A stretch of 64,000 nucleotides of DNA, taken from contig OZ345360.1 of NCBI GenBank assembly GCA_977006965.1, forward strand, positions 1,054,001 to 1,118,000. The letters run 5' to 3'. The stretch is from Phymatolithon calcareum. Its lineage: Eukaryota > Rhodophyta > Florideophyceae > Hapalidiales. Within the stretch, counting starts at the first letter, position 1; every line of letters begins with the position of its first letter. This document shows, piece after piece, positions 53,091-64,000 of this stretch. A model generated the notes under the pieces. That model was not told the DNA's origin. It saw only the letters and a program-made list of their open reading frames with translations, and ran no database searches. The position numbers and the translations under genes were made by a program.

Positions 53091-53271
53091 AACATTATCC
53101 CCCATTGAGTCCCCGAGCATGTGCGTAGCCCGTAAGTGAATAGTCAGACCTTGTGCGCGACGCTCACAAAAATGACATGTTGACAACAGTGGCCCTGGCG
53201 CTATTAGCAACATTATCCTTGAATTGTTGACAGCTTCGGAGGAAGAAGAATAGCCCGGTTATGTCAAACTA

Positions 53272-53790
53272 TGATCGACGTGCATCGATTAATATCGATA
53301 AAAATCGATATGTTCTATTCGGACCGGAACCGACCGGTTTTAAACCGTTTTTTGTGGATTTCAAACTTGAAAGACGAATAACTCGACGCAAACTGACCTT
53401 TATGTGTTCCTACAGAATTATTCAGAAGAAAAGGACATCTTCTTTACCATGAAAAGAACAAAAATTGATTTGAGCACCGATTTAGACTTAAGATCGCTTC
53501 ACAAAAGAGCAAAACCGGCCATTTTTGCGGTTTTTTTGAATACTTCAGACCATTTTAAACACACTTCAAGGGATGTTGAGCTTCCCGCAGCAGGTAAATA
53601 GATAGAATACAGTTATCTTAGCATAAACACATTGATATTGTCATCAAAGGTCTACCGCGGCAAAAAGTACGGAACGGTTTTGTTTCCAGACCTAAACATT
53701 TTTGCAGATTTAAAACCGGTTTGCGACCGGTTCAATACTGGTTAGATCATATCGGTAGATATCGATTGATATCGATCGTATGAGATAAAA
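53272..53790. repeat. Possible foldback MITE
   Basis: The left segment 53272-53345 (GATCGACGTGCATCGATT ... GACCGGTTTTAAA) resembles the reverse complement of 53711-53782 (GATCGATATCAATCGATATC ... ACCGGTTTTAAA). Both are rich in ATCGAT and ACCGGT. The ~370-bp middle has no coding capacity. Repeat identity is moderate. Confidence 0.4.
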
Positions 53791-53810
53791 ATCGATTTTT
53801 TGGGAACGGT

Positions 53811-55439
53811 ATGTATCTTTGTGCTGATGTATCTACCCATGACACGCAGGCGACAGGTATCTCGTTTATTGTAGAGGTTTTTCTGCTTCCTGCCATATTG
53901 ATAAACGGCACGTGTTTCGTTGTTATTCCTTTTGAGAAATGTATAGATATAATTAATCCATCATTACAGAAAAATGCTTACTAGGTTTGTGTTTAACAGT
54001 TTCAACTTTTCGCCTGTTCTTTTGCTGATTTAAAAAAACCTTTTGGTCTCGCGGCGCGAGCCTTTCTGCCAGCTAGCTGTTCGATTTTCTAAATTTGCGG
54101 TATTCATGTGGTAGTCTACAACAATTCAAAACTTTGACCGAGGCAATAAGAAATTAAACAAGTCGTTTTCGAGATTAATTTCCATCTTTGTAGGCAATTC
54201 TCCTTCAAAATTAAAATAACGAAAGGTGCTCTACACTCCTTATTTCATCCCTTTCTTCAACGTTTCTTGATTTTTGTACAATCTACTTTCTTGCCTTTCT
54301 GCAACAGTTTATGAAATGCAAAGAACGGATGAGAAAGTGGGCTTCAACTGCGCGTTTAAGGAGATGTCCCGATTTTCGAAGGAACAATCTGCGGAGAATT
54401 TCTAGGAAAAGGTTTCACGGCACGAGACAAAAGTTTTTTCGCCTATCCAATTATGTAGTGCCATAACATAAACTGTCCAATGAGCTTCTCGCATTCCCAA
54501 GCTCAAAAAAATAAAAATCAAAGATGGGGGTGTAGGTCCTTAAAAAGACACAATTTGCGAGCAAAGGAGGACATTTCTATTTTTGTACGTCAGGGTTTCC
54601 CGAGACTTTTTTAGAGGCACTTAGGCATACAGCAGGAGGGAATGCGAAGGCCTGTCTGTCGAACAATGTGCTACAATCGCTTAGGTGATCGGAAATAAAT
54701 TGGCGAAAATTAAAAATTTTCTTTTTTGCTCGTAGACAATTAAAAACGTGTTAAACTTTACCGTTATCCCTACGAAGACCGTCCCGGTCACACCGCAGGC
54801 AATTGGCGTCTCGTCTATTCGGCTTGTCACAGCGCAAAAGGAATTCAAGTATACTTCAACGTGGTTTTTCTCTCTTCTCTCCCTGATTAATTTGGTGAAC
54901 TTCACCAGTCTCCTTACCAACACATTATCTCTAATACTATTGGTTCAAACTCTATCCCGCACAAACCTCATAAATCTAAATCTAGTATCTCCTCGATAAT
55001 AAGATATTCAACTCGAAGTGCATCGTCACTAACCGTATACGCGTTTCTGGAGGCGGCCGATGACGTATTGCGGATATATATTTACTTTGGTATCACAATC
55101 GTGCACATACAGCAGTCCGAATAGTTCTTGATGGCTATTGGAGCCAGAAATCGTCGTTTCCCAGAATCGCGGATTATGGGGTGGAAAATGACCATTTCTT
55201 CTCGGCCCTCTAACTTCAAAAGTATTTGAGTTAGAGTTTAGCAAATAGCATCGTTGGACTTGCGGTATTTCGGCGCATGCGCAGATATCCCGAGGACTTG
55301 ATATACGTGAGCAAGTAGTAATGTAAGTGCATTGTATGGATTGCGGAGTAATGGCACATGTGTAGGACGCCAATATGATAAATCAAATTTCCTTTTCTTT
55401 AAGAACCACCATGGAACCGCGGCCACACGGCGTGACACT
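53811..55439. other. AT-rich intergenic, no gene recognised
   Basis: About 1.6 kb. Short frames only; no transposon or RNA motifs recognised. Confidence 0.4.
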
Positions 55440-56282
55440 GTCTGTGCCTCGTGGCCTCACTGCGAGGTGAACGGACACGAAAGCAAAGCCTTGTCAGTGC
55501 TTGGAAACTCCACAGTAGCGCCTCATACATTCCTGAGGAGGTTCTCCAAAGTTGTTCATTCGTCTGTGGTTCGGTACGAAGATGAAAGTTAACCTACTGG
55601 ACCCCAGAGGGGGGCGCGCCGACTGTCATGTCGGCCAGGATCATAGCGACCATCTTCCCGCCGAACCGAAGACGAATGAACACATATCCAGTGTGCAAAA
55701 GAAGTTGAAGCCTTGCCGCTGCTTCTGTGGTGCAGCATTTCGATGGGGCGCTTCGGTTCAGCCGCCAGGAAATGACAAGACTTTGCTTTCCGGCCTGTTC
55801 TCCTCGCATTGCGACCGCGAGGCACAGATATGCCTTCGCATTCGCTCCTCTTGCATGTTGAATGAACAACTTAGGAAAGCCTCCTTTGGTTCCGCGGCCA
55901 GGAAATGACAAGATTTTGCTTTCGCACACGTTCTCCTCGCAGTGCGACCGCGAGACATAGATAAGCCTTCGCATTCGCTCCTGTTGCATGCAGAATGAAC
56001 AACTTAGAAGAGTCTCCTCAGGAATGCTTGGGCGCTTCTGTACAAAAGCCAGGAAATGATTAGACTTTGCTTTTGCATACGTTCTCCTCGAAGTGCAACA
56101 GCGAGGCATAGATAAAACTTCGCATTCACTCCTGTCGCACGTTGAATGAAAACGTTAGGAGAATCTCCAAGGGAACGAATTCGTCTCTACAGTTCGGCCG
56201 TCAAGAAATGACAATATCTTGCTTTCGGAACCGTTCTCCTCGGAGTGCAACCTTCAGCAATAGAGAGGCCATCGTACTAGCT
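55440..56282. repeat. ~151-bp satellite units, left block
   Basis: Units beginning CCAGGAAATG start at about 55765, 55898, 56049 and 56201 (spacings 133, 151, 152). Each has GTTCTCCTCGCAGTGCGACC, CTTCGCATTCGCTCCTGTTG and GAATGAACAACTTAGGAGAG blocks. A unit in inverted orientation lies at ~55450-55560. Open minus-strand frames across this block are repeats, not genes. Confidence 0.85.
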
Positions 56283-57957
56283 ATTTTCATTCATTTTCAT
56301 TCATTTTCATTCATTTTCATTCATTTTCATTCATTTTCATTCATTTTCATTCATTTTCATTCATTTTCATTCATTTTCATTCATTTTCATTCATTTTCAT
56401 TCATTTTCATTCATTTTCATTCATTTTCATTCATTTTCATTCATTTTCATTCATTTTCATTCATTTTCATTCATTTTCATTCATTTTCATTCATTTTCAT
56501 TCATTTTCATTCATTTTCATTCATTTTCATTCATTTTCATTCATTTTCATTCATTTTCATTCATTTTCATTCATTTTCATTCATTTTCATTCATTTTCAT
56601 TCATTTTCATTCATTTTCATTCATTTTCATTCATTTTCATTCATTTTCATTCATTTTCATTCATTTTCATTCATTTTCATTCATTTTCATTCATTTTCAT
56701 TCATTTTCATTCATTTTCATTCATTTTCATTCATTTTCATTCATTTTCATTCATTTTCATTCATTTTCATTCATTTTCATTCATTTTCATTCATTTTCAT
56801 TCATTTTCATTCATTTTCATTCATTTTCATTCATTTTCATTCATTTTCATTCATTTTCATTCATTTTCATTCATTTTCATTCATTTTCATTCATTTTCAT
56901 TCATTTTCATTCATTTTCATTCATTTTCATTCATTTTCATTCATTTTCATTCATTTTCATTCATTTTCATTCATTTTCATTCATTTTCATTCATTTTCAT
57001 TCATTTTCATTCATTTTCATTCATTTTCATTCATTTTCATTCATTTTCATTCATTTTCATTCATTTTCATTCATTTTCATTCATTTTCATTCATTTTCAT
57101 TCATTTTCATTCATTTTCATTCATTTTCATTCATTTTCATTCATTTTCATTCATTTTCATTCATTTTCATTCATTTTCATTCATTTTCATTCATTTTCAT
57201 TCATTTTCATTCATTTTCATTCATTTTCATTCATTTTCATTCATTTTCATTCATTTTCATTCATTTTCATTCATTTTCATTCATTTTCATTCATTTTCAT
57301 TCATTTTCATTCATTTTCATTCATTTTCATTCATTTTCATTCATTTTCATTCATTTTCATTCATTTTCATTCATTTTCATTCATTTTCATTCATTTTCAT
57401 TCATTTGCATTCATTTTCATTCATTTTCATTCATTTTCATTCATTTTCATTCATTTTCATTCATTTGCATTCATTTGCATTCATTTGCATTCATTTTCAT
57501 TCATTTTCATTCATTTTCATTCATTTTCATTCATTTTCATTCATTTTCATTCATTTTCATTCATTTTCATTCATTTTCATTCATTTTCATTCATTTTCAT
57601 TCATTTTCATTCATTTTCATTCATTTTCATTCATTTTCATTCATTTGCATTCATTTGCATTCATTCGCATTCATTTGCATTCATTTGCATTCATTTGCAT
57701 TCATTTGCATTCATTCGCATTCATTTGCATTCATTCGCATTCATTTGCATTCATTTGCATTCATTTGCATTCATTTGCATTCATTTGCATTCATTTGCAT
57801 TCATTTGCATTCATTTGCATTCATTTGCATTCATTTGCATTCATTTGCATTCATTTGCATTCATTTGCATTCATTTGCATTCATTCGCATTCATTTGCAT
57901 TCATTCGCATTCATTTGCATTCATTCGCATTCATTTGCATTCATTCGCATTCATTTG
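56283..57957. repeat. 10-bp minisatellite (TTTTCATTCA)n, ~167 copies
   Basis: An uninterrupted, nearly perfect array of ~1675 bp. It is pure TTTTCATTCA up to ~57400. TTTGCATTCA variants then appear once (~57402) and three times (57463-57490), and from ~57643 to the end TTTGCATTCA and TTCGCATTCA predominate. Because 10 is not divisible by 3 and the unit lacks stops, all plus frames are open (up to 624 codons of FIHFHSFS); this is not a gene. Confidence 0.97.
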
Positions 57958-58715
57958 TTTGCCAGATCTCCTCGCAATGGGACCGTGAGGCATATACAGG
58001 TCTTCATATACGCTAACAATGAACGTTTACTGCATTGTTGATGTATGGACCATGTTGGGCGTATCATGTTTCATGATTTGCAGCTAGACTTTTGTAAGCG
58101 ACGGACGGAGGCGAAGAAGACAAGTTCCTCGTTGCATGGGCGGTATCTCAGGGGATATATGCAACAATTGTCGAGCACATTCAAGGGTTCATTGCATGCT
58201 AGACGAGTGAGGGAAATGTCTATGGACTTGAGGATGATCTTTTCGACTTCGATGTCCTGCCCTATAAAATGAGGAGAGTCTTCTCGGGAATGCAGTCGGC
58301 TCTACGGTTCGCCGGCCAGGAAATGACAAGATCCTGTTTTCACGCCAGTTCTCCTCGCAGTGCTACCGTGAGGCATTGATAGGCCTTCGCATTAGCTTCT
58401 GTTGTATGCAGAATGAACAACTTAGGAGAGTCTCCTGGGGAATGCTTGGGCGCTTCTGTGCAAAAGCCAGGAAATGAGTAGACTTTTCTTTTGCATCCGT
58501 TCTCCTCGCAGTGCGACAGCGAGGCATTAATAGTTCTTCGCATTCGCTCCTGTTGCATGCCGAATGAACAACTTAGGAGAATCTCCACGGGAATGCATTG
58601 GTCTCTACGGTTCGCCCGCCAGGAAATAACAAGATCTTGCTTTCGCGCCGGTTCTCCTCACAGTGCGACCATGAGCCATAGATAGGCCTTTGCATTCGCT
58701 CCTTCTGCCTGCCTG
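57958..58715. repeat. ~151-bp satellite units, right block
   Basis: After the minisatellite the sequence resumes inside a unit (CTCCTCGCAATGGGACCGTGAG). Further units begin CCAGG at 58316, 58467 and 58619 (spacings 151, 152). Two spacer types alternate: CTTGGGCGCTTCTGTGCAAAAG-like and CTCTACGGTTCG-like, giving a ~303-bp dimeric period. Between ~58030 and 58270 is non-satellite sequence. Confidence 0.8.
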
Positions 58716-59898
58716 AGTTCCTTTCCCAGTCGTACATGCTCAGCGGGGTGTTCTTGCATGTTGAGCGGATGTGGGTGGTACCAAGGGTGATACGGGCTTG
58801 AGTACTGGCGTAGATTTACATATGTGTTTCCTACCTCCGATATGTTATTATGCATATATCAGGTACACGTCCAAAAGGCTTAGATAGGCATGAGTCGTGA
58901 ACTTTTTGACACCCACGGTGTGTACACATCTGTGGTATGTCACGATGCCCAGTTAAAATCATTACAAATGTGATTAAGGTACCCAATGACATCGGCCGGA
59001 ATTACATTTCGTGCTTTTTGTATGGCTATCGAACTCAATGTGTACAAAAAAGTCCCCTCGATGAAGCCAAACAATCATACATGAGGCCATCGTCATTTTA
59101 GAGAACTATATTTTAAAACTCAAGAAGTGTCTGACAGAAGCCAACAAAGACTCTCGAGCCCTACGGTAAGGACTACCCATCTTTAGAGAACAAATAGCAG
59201 GTGTCCCATCCCGAGTAAAGAGGAGCAGCACCAAGAACGACGATCCAAGAAGGACGACGTAAATCAATTCAATTGTTCAAACGACATCCAGAGGACGGCA
59301 CGATCAATGACCTCTCTTGCAACTCCTTGTTTCGGTGGCTCATATACCACCTGATCTTAAATCCACGAAGTCACTGGCTGCTATTTACCTTCTTTATGAC
59401 GTGGATGTACTGTAGTTCACGTGCTACATCCATCGAATCCCAATCGGGCTTGCATTTTTTTCGGAGGTCTCGCACGAAAATGTCATTCTTCCACGGCAAT
59501 AAATTCATTCACTTCGTAGCCAGATAGATGCCTCTTAGACACTTTGGGAATAGAGCCTGTATCGGCACATTCCGCTTTCATGGCAGCAAGAACAATGCCG
59601 TGAGCACCCCACCAATCTCGGGAGATCTGTACGTCTCAGATAAACATGCCGGGGTCAAACTCCATAAGGTCATTTTTTGAATTTGGAATTTTATTAAACG
59701 CCCTCAGAAAGGGAGATGCGTTGCAGCCGCTACGCTCTTCGTAGCTTCGCTAATCTACTCAAATCCGAGTAACCCGGGCTAAACGTAGTAGCCCTAGCTG
59801 TGAAACCCCGCCCCGGAAAAAGGGTGAAGGGACAAGATTGGGGTCCACCGGTCAGATTTCTTATGAGGCTTAGGGTTGTAGCTCTATTGATGCGTTGT
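58716..59898. other. Intergenic, no gene recognised
   Basis: About 1.2 kb. A minus-strand stretch near 59500-59650 reads ISRDWWGAHGIVLAAMKAEC-like sequence for ~45 codons but is stop-bounded and unrecognised. Confidence 0.35.
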
Positions 59899-60144
59899 CT
59901 ATTCCATGTCGTCATAATAGACGAGGGTGAAGAAAAGTAACCGGTCCAGAGCTTTTTTATTGATATTGATCTCTACATGGGTCAGCTGATATCTTCCGAG
60001 GTACTCCTCGAGATTGCTCATTACGATTGGTACAGTATCGCCGAACTTGTCTACGAGAAGTATTGTGCTCCCTGGGTGGAATCGACAGAATGCTCGCTTT
60101 ACTACTAATTGGCGATGTCGTGTTTTCGGGAGTATGATGATCAT
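59899..60144 (-). CDS. Hypothetical small protein or exon
   Basis: An 81-codon frame, ATG-led (MIIILPKTRHRQLVVKRAFC ... LVDKFGDTVPIVMSNLEEYL), with globular-looking composition. A neighbouring frame upstream (SSEYTLHIGSLINAAMV, ending at a GCCATGG near 60182) may belong to the same gene through a frameshift or short intron. No family recognised. Confidence 0.3.
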   Translation of the reverse strand: MIIILPKTRHRQLVVKRAFCRFHPGSTILLVDKFGDTVPIVMSNLEEYLGRYQLTHVEININKKALDRLLFFTLVYYDDME

Positions 60145-60452
60145 GACAAACTCTTGTCCGGTTTTTGCAGCCCGTCACCATGGCAGCATTGATGAGTGAT
60201 CCAATGTGCAAAGTGTATTCGCTTGAAGTCAAAGAAATAGTGGAACATTTTATTCGGTGCTGGTCTGGTCGGATCATCTGTCAACGGCAATACATCGGAA
60301 GAGTATGCGATATGGCCGTAGACTATTGATTTGTGCTAAGAGAATTTCAAACTTTTGGAAAATGAGAACACACTTAATAGCAATCTCAATCGTTATTTTA
60401 AAGGTGACCCATTTCACAACGCAAGGAAGAAAGATTGTGTTAGCAGGCTGTC

Positions 60453-60842
60453 TCACTCGCCAAATCTGTCGCCATACCCTGCATGGTGCCCTACAACGCA
60501 CCCAGGAGCGTCGACGTCTTCGCTCCCGCAGCACCACCAAAACTGCACTATCTTCCCCGAGGCGCCCCTTGCTTCCTCCCAGTTCATCTTTCGCCTGCTG
60601 TCACCAGAAAAGTTCTCTGGGTGATGGCGACAGGACGTCGGAGAGTTTGCCCCAGGAGAATATTGTTTCTTGCAGACGCGGCACGTGCGCATTGACGCTA
60701 GTGGCGAGAGCTTCCGGAGGGATATGCTAGCGGCACGGACGGAAGCGGGCGCACTGCAAATGCTCGGGAATGCCTTTGTCAGCGGCGACCTCCGAAGTTG
60801 TGGGCCGCGAGTGTTCGCGAAGGATGGAGAAGGCGAAAACAT
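60453..60842 (-). CDS. Small CHORD-like zinc-binding protein, probably organelle-targeted
   Basis: A 129-aa single-exon protein from ATG 60842. The first ~50 residues are Ser/Pro/Arg-rich with few acids, like a transit peptide. The rest carries a Cys/His pattern: CRVCKKQYSPGANSPTSCRH-HPENF, then FWWCCGSEDVDAPGCVVGHH. The CxxC, C-x2-HP, W-CCG and GC-x4-H spacing resembles CHORD domains and plant proteins of unknown function with CRxCxxxY...CxxHPG and DCCG...GC. CHORD modules bind zinc and often partner HSP90 co-chaperones; the role here is unknown. Confidence 0.65.
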   Translation of the reverse strand: MFSPSPSFANTRGPQLRRSPLTKAFPSICSAPASVRAASISLRKLSPLASMRTCRVCKKQYSPGANSPTSCRHHPENFSGDSRRKMNWEEARGASGKIVQFWWCCGSEDVDAPGCVVGHHAGYGDRFGE

Positions 60843-61231
60843 GAAGGGACTCAGGCTGTGAGCAACGGGTGCAATGCTAGTTGAGCTCCAATTGTCACGG
60901 AATTGACTTTTCCAACCGGTCTATTGGAACGACATCAATGGTGGTGCTTTTCCAATGAGAAGAAGTACACATTCTGTGGCCATAAAAGGCACTTCAACGG
61001 TTGAATGTTGATCCTTGGTGGAAACCCATGTTTTTTGGAAATTTTCCACTAGAGATCCCGGGTTTTCCAACTTGCGCGGTCCTCTACTCCTGTGGAAGAC
61101 CATGCTCACTGCTTTCAAAAAATAGAACCTTCTGTGTAACTTGTTTTAATCAGTAGTTATGACACCCACTGCGAAATCACAGCCTTCTGAACTGGCGAGA
61201 AACAAGTCAAATTCGACAAATCGTCCTACAT
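60843..61231. other. Intergenic, no gene recognised
   Basis: About 390 bp between the CHORD-like gene and the end of Fanzor relic 3. Confidence 0.4.
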
Positions 61232-63131
61232 CTGTTTATTGCCCTCTAAATATCGTCAATACTCACTGCGTCTGAGCGTATATCCGGACGACGGGAGATG
61301 CAGGGATTTTTTCGTTTATTTCTTGCTGTATGGTTGTCGCTACTGTGGGTGAAGGTAGATATGTTCTTGATTCCAACTTGCCAAGTTTATTGTAATGGGC
61401 GATCCTTCTGTCTTATATAGGGCCCATCTACGGACAGGAGCTAGTAACAGAAACTGGCTGAGACTACAATGCAGTCTGACAGTTTCTTGCATATCAGCTG
61501 ATATGTTTCGGTTCGCTGTGTTTGCGTAAACGTTGAGTGTCGGAATTAGCTCTCAAGGTGTCTTTTGAGCTCACGAGATACGCCATACTATCAGTTGAGA
61601 GTTAGTACAGCAAGCGCGGTTAGAATTCGGTTTGCTTTAGGTCAGTGTCGGTTCACCGTACGGAAGTCAAATTGTCTTCTCACCAAATGTGACCGGCCAT
61701 TGGTGATTCTGGTTATGGCGTGCCTAGCCGTTGGAAAGTGAACGAGAATGCATGGTGCGCACAAGCAAAATTAAAGTTCAATGTATTCCAAGTAAGCATG
61801 TCTTCTCGTCCCTTGCGTAGAATGCAGGCCTTTGCTCGAATCGTGAATGTAAATTTAGGCACTAAAGGCTACAAATTTCCTTCCCTTACTTATGCATACT
61901 GGCTAATAAAGAGAAATATGTTTGGTAATCCACCCAGACTTAGTTAGAAACGCCGGACGCTCTTTTCCAAGAAGCATGTGCACACAGCGTGTTCCCATAT
62001 TGTGCGCTGCGTTCACATCTCTGCCACTGTTGCCCACAGCGCAGGAGTTCTCCCCCGTTTCACTGTTCGTTCAGTATAACACGAGAAAACCTTCACTGTT
62101 TTGCAGAACGGTCCCGCATTCGTGACAATGTACGGGAGTCCGGAACTCGTCAGTCAGTACACAGGGCACATGTTTTCCAGAGCCTGAATCCGCTTCTTCC
62201 ACGGAATAGTCCCGCTTTTCCCAAACTTGAAGGTGGAAATTCCGAAAAACACGACCCCAGCAAGACCGCACAGCTCCTTCTTCCGCCTCTTCTCATGTCC
62301 CTTCAACCGTCGGAGCTCAATTTGCTCCTCTCGAACAATATGGATGATACAAGGTGATTGATCGCCCTCTTCCCGGCACACAACACGGCAAACCGTGTCT
62401 GCGGCCTCAGGACTTAGAAGTTCCTCCATCATGGCGGGCTAAGTGTCGTAAACGACCGTTACATATGCTCGCACTTTCCCTGCATGCAGCAGCGTCACGT
62501 TGCTGAAGCTCTGCACGGCAGCGTTGTAGGCAGTGTTGTCGGCAGCGACATTGACGCGCCTAGTTTTCTCGAATTTTTGGGAATGGATGGAGAAACTGGT
62601 CCCAAATTGGGCGAAAGCGTAGGACATGAAGTCCCGAACGGGAATGGTTATACGGGCTCGAGCGGTTGTTGCCACTCTGACGAGACCGGAGTCGACACCA
62701 ATAGCGATAATGTTGTCCCTCACGTGTCCGGGAACCGGTTCGCCGCCCTTGATAACTCCCTTGGTATGCCAGTTGATTTCGAACTTGCCTTTGATCTCAC
62801 GATATGCATTCTTATCCAGTACATCAAGACCGGTGGCCATCGGCGGTGGGCACTCTGCTCGCACGCTTGTCATCCAAGGTGGCTCGTCGGTAAATACGGA
62901 GTTAATCAAATTATTGGCGATGACGGGTCCCGCTTATATTATTCGTACGCCATTTTGTTGAGAGTCCACGCAGTGGAGGAGAGCACAGATATGCCTCTCC
63001 GCAGCCGGAGACGCCGGCGATGCTTGCGTGATTTGCCCGTGGCCTTGCGCGGGAATACGATATTCCTCTGCAATAAGCAGTCCGCCAGATTCTTGATTCG
63101 CGGGTCAGAGTTGGCACACCAGCACTCTTAG
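61232..63131 (-). mobile_element. Fanzor (TnpB-like) element, copy 3, highly degenerate
   Basis: CTGTTTATTGCCCTCTAAA at 61232-61250 is the same end found in copies 1 and 2. The homology then breaks and resumes at 61887 (ACTTATGCATACTGGCTAATAAA), so ~636 bp (61251-61886) is inserted in, or replaces, the candidate guide-RNA part. Coding homology runs from ~61950 to ~63000 on the minus strand. The right end is not defined; the 14.3/29.5-kb repeat is absent here. Confidence 0.65.
61950..63100 (-). pseudogene. Fanzor nuclease, copy 3, multiple frameshifts
   Basis: Pieces in at least three frames: the 62909-62439 segment has NIIAIGVDSGLVRVATTARA (RuvC-I Asp) and FAQFGTSFSIHSQKFEKTRR. The 62432-62154 segment has IELRRLKGHEKRRKKELCGL and AGVVFFGISTFKFGKSG (RuvC-II). 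The 62271-62071 segment has LTDEFRTPVHCHECGTVLQN (zinc ribbon); DVNAA-type RuvC-III follows near 62010. It is diverged from copies 1 and 2 throughout, hence an older insertion or a different subfamily. Confidence 0.75.
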
Positions 63132-64000
63132 CACAGAGAAGAAAGGTATATCTTTATTTAAAGGTTACCAACGCATCTGCTGACGATTGGGGCACCTTTC
63201 CTAGTGCCAAGTGGTTTTGGCTAAATTCTGTCTAAAGAAGAGTTTCTTTTTTTGTTGGTGCTGTAGTCACGCAATGATGCAGTGGTGCCAGAAGCTGCAG
63301 GAATAGGCGACCTAAATTCCGGCATAGGTCCTGCCAGCAGGAAACACGCAATACGCTTCCGGAAAACTCCATGACTGGAAGGCAATCGGAAGCCTACTTA
63401 GGCAGTTCCCCCTTTGTAGTTTTAGTAGAGAGCATCTCATCATCACATCAGAGAGAGATCACCCCATTTCGAGATAAACCTAACCTTATCTTTACACTTT
63501 GAGTGGTTACAGTGTACCACGATTCAGTGGACTACAAAAATCCACCTCTGGCCTCCTTCGGGACCTCGAGGGGAACTTTTTGGAGAAGTGAATACTGACG
63601 CGCAGTAATATTGGAGGAACCATGTGAAAGCCGTGGAATTCTCTGACGGAGAGAAACACCACACTGCACAGCTTGGCCATTTTAGCGATTCGGTGCCCGC
63701 CGCGGACTTTCAGTGGATCGTCAGCGTGCAACCATGCCGGACGCTGAAAAAGGGCATGGGGAGGCATTTGCTCGCAGTAACCCTCACTCGAAGATGAGCG
63801 TTTCACTCTGGGTTGCATATGATTCACAGAATCCAGTAGTATACTTTCATAGAGTGCATGCAGAGAGAAGAAGGCCTAAACTGAAGCTCAGGTATGAAAA
63901 GTTGATAGGATTATCTGAGATCCTAAGTTTTTCTGTCCGCCCTTCTGGCGGTGCCTTTTCGTGAGCTACACAAAAGTAGGTAGCAACTGAGGAAGCGTTG
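63132..64000. other. Right edge, no gene recognised
   Basis: About 870 bp. Frames at 63507-63827 (minus, non-ATG) and 63713-63964 (plus) show no known motif. Confidence 0.35.

Noticed and set aside
55594-56109. 171-codon minus-strand frame with repeated SRSHCEEN-like motifs
   Set aside because: It is the ~151-bp satellite; the frame ends and motifs follow the repeat units, with no independent coding signal.
56283-57957. Minisatellite as a CRISPR or telomere array
   Set aside because: No unique spacers between repeats, and the 10-mer is not a G-rich telomere unit.
56142-58041. Very long open frames (624, 188, 167 codons) of FIHFHSFS-type repeats
   Set aside because: They are the 10-bp minisatellite read in three frames; the unit simply lacks stop codons.
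59700-59880. GC-rich stretch resembling a structured RNA
   Set aside because: No cloverleaf, no B-box-like GGTTCGAATCC and no rRNA match recognised; I found no convincing tRNA anywhere in the window.

Overview
This is a eukaryotic nuclear window. It carries spliceosomal GT-AG introns, a U2AF-like splicing factor, ADA3, a meiotic-type HORMA protein, Fe-S and proteasome assembly factors, a WDR48 homologue and several eukaryotic transposon families. A cyclophilin with a two-part plastid/thylakoid-like leader and a small zinc protein with an organelle-type leader point to a plastid-bearing alga. Sparse short introns (about 55-140 nt) and MEF2-type MADS proteins would fit a red alga. The lineage is inference; no single marker proves it.

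Layout. 1-12.9 kb is a compact gene block: BAR protein (runs off the left edge), UMP1, SerB-type phosphoserine phosphatase, DRE2, ADA3 (four exons), U2AF65-like, a coiled-coil membrane protein and WDR48. 12.9-15.4 kb is a degenerate Fanzor (eukaryotic TnpB-like) element followed by broken gene pieces. 15.7-26.1 kb holds a SAC3/Thp3-like gene, a shikimate-kinase-like P-loop protein, a membrane/coiled-coil protein, a HORMA protein (three exons), MutY and a MEF2-type MADS gene. 27.5-29.85 kb is a second Fanzor locus containing a 505-bp inverted duplication. 30.9-41.8 kb has a frame-disrupted C2H2 zinc-finger gene, a second MEF2-type MADS gene, a six-exon cyclophilin and a large CSC1/TMEM63-like channel. 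44.2-47.4 kb has a PB1-domain protein and a TRMT2A-like tRNA methyltransferase. From 47.5 kb on the window is mostly mobile and repetitive DNA: two nested Mutator-like elements, a PIF/Harbinger relic, a piggyBac element, a possible foldback MITE, a dimeric ~151-bp satellite and a ~1.7-kb array of a 10-bp minisatellite. A small zinc-binding gene and a third Fanzor relic follow near the right end.

The host genes are mostly unlinked housekeeping functions (proteasome assembly, serine synthesis, cytosolic Fe-S assembly, splicing, SAGA, deubiquitinase activation, base-excision repair, tRNA methylation, osmosensing). The most notable system is the Fanzor family. Three loci share one structured 3' end, a plausible guide-RNA (omegaRNA/fRNA) region. 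At one locus that end supplies the last 18 codons and the stop codon of WDR48. All visible Fanzor reading frames are broken, so these copies look like relics whose active relative would lie elsewhere in the genome.
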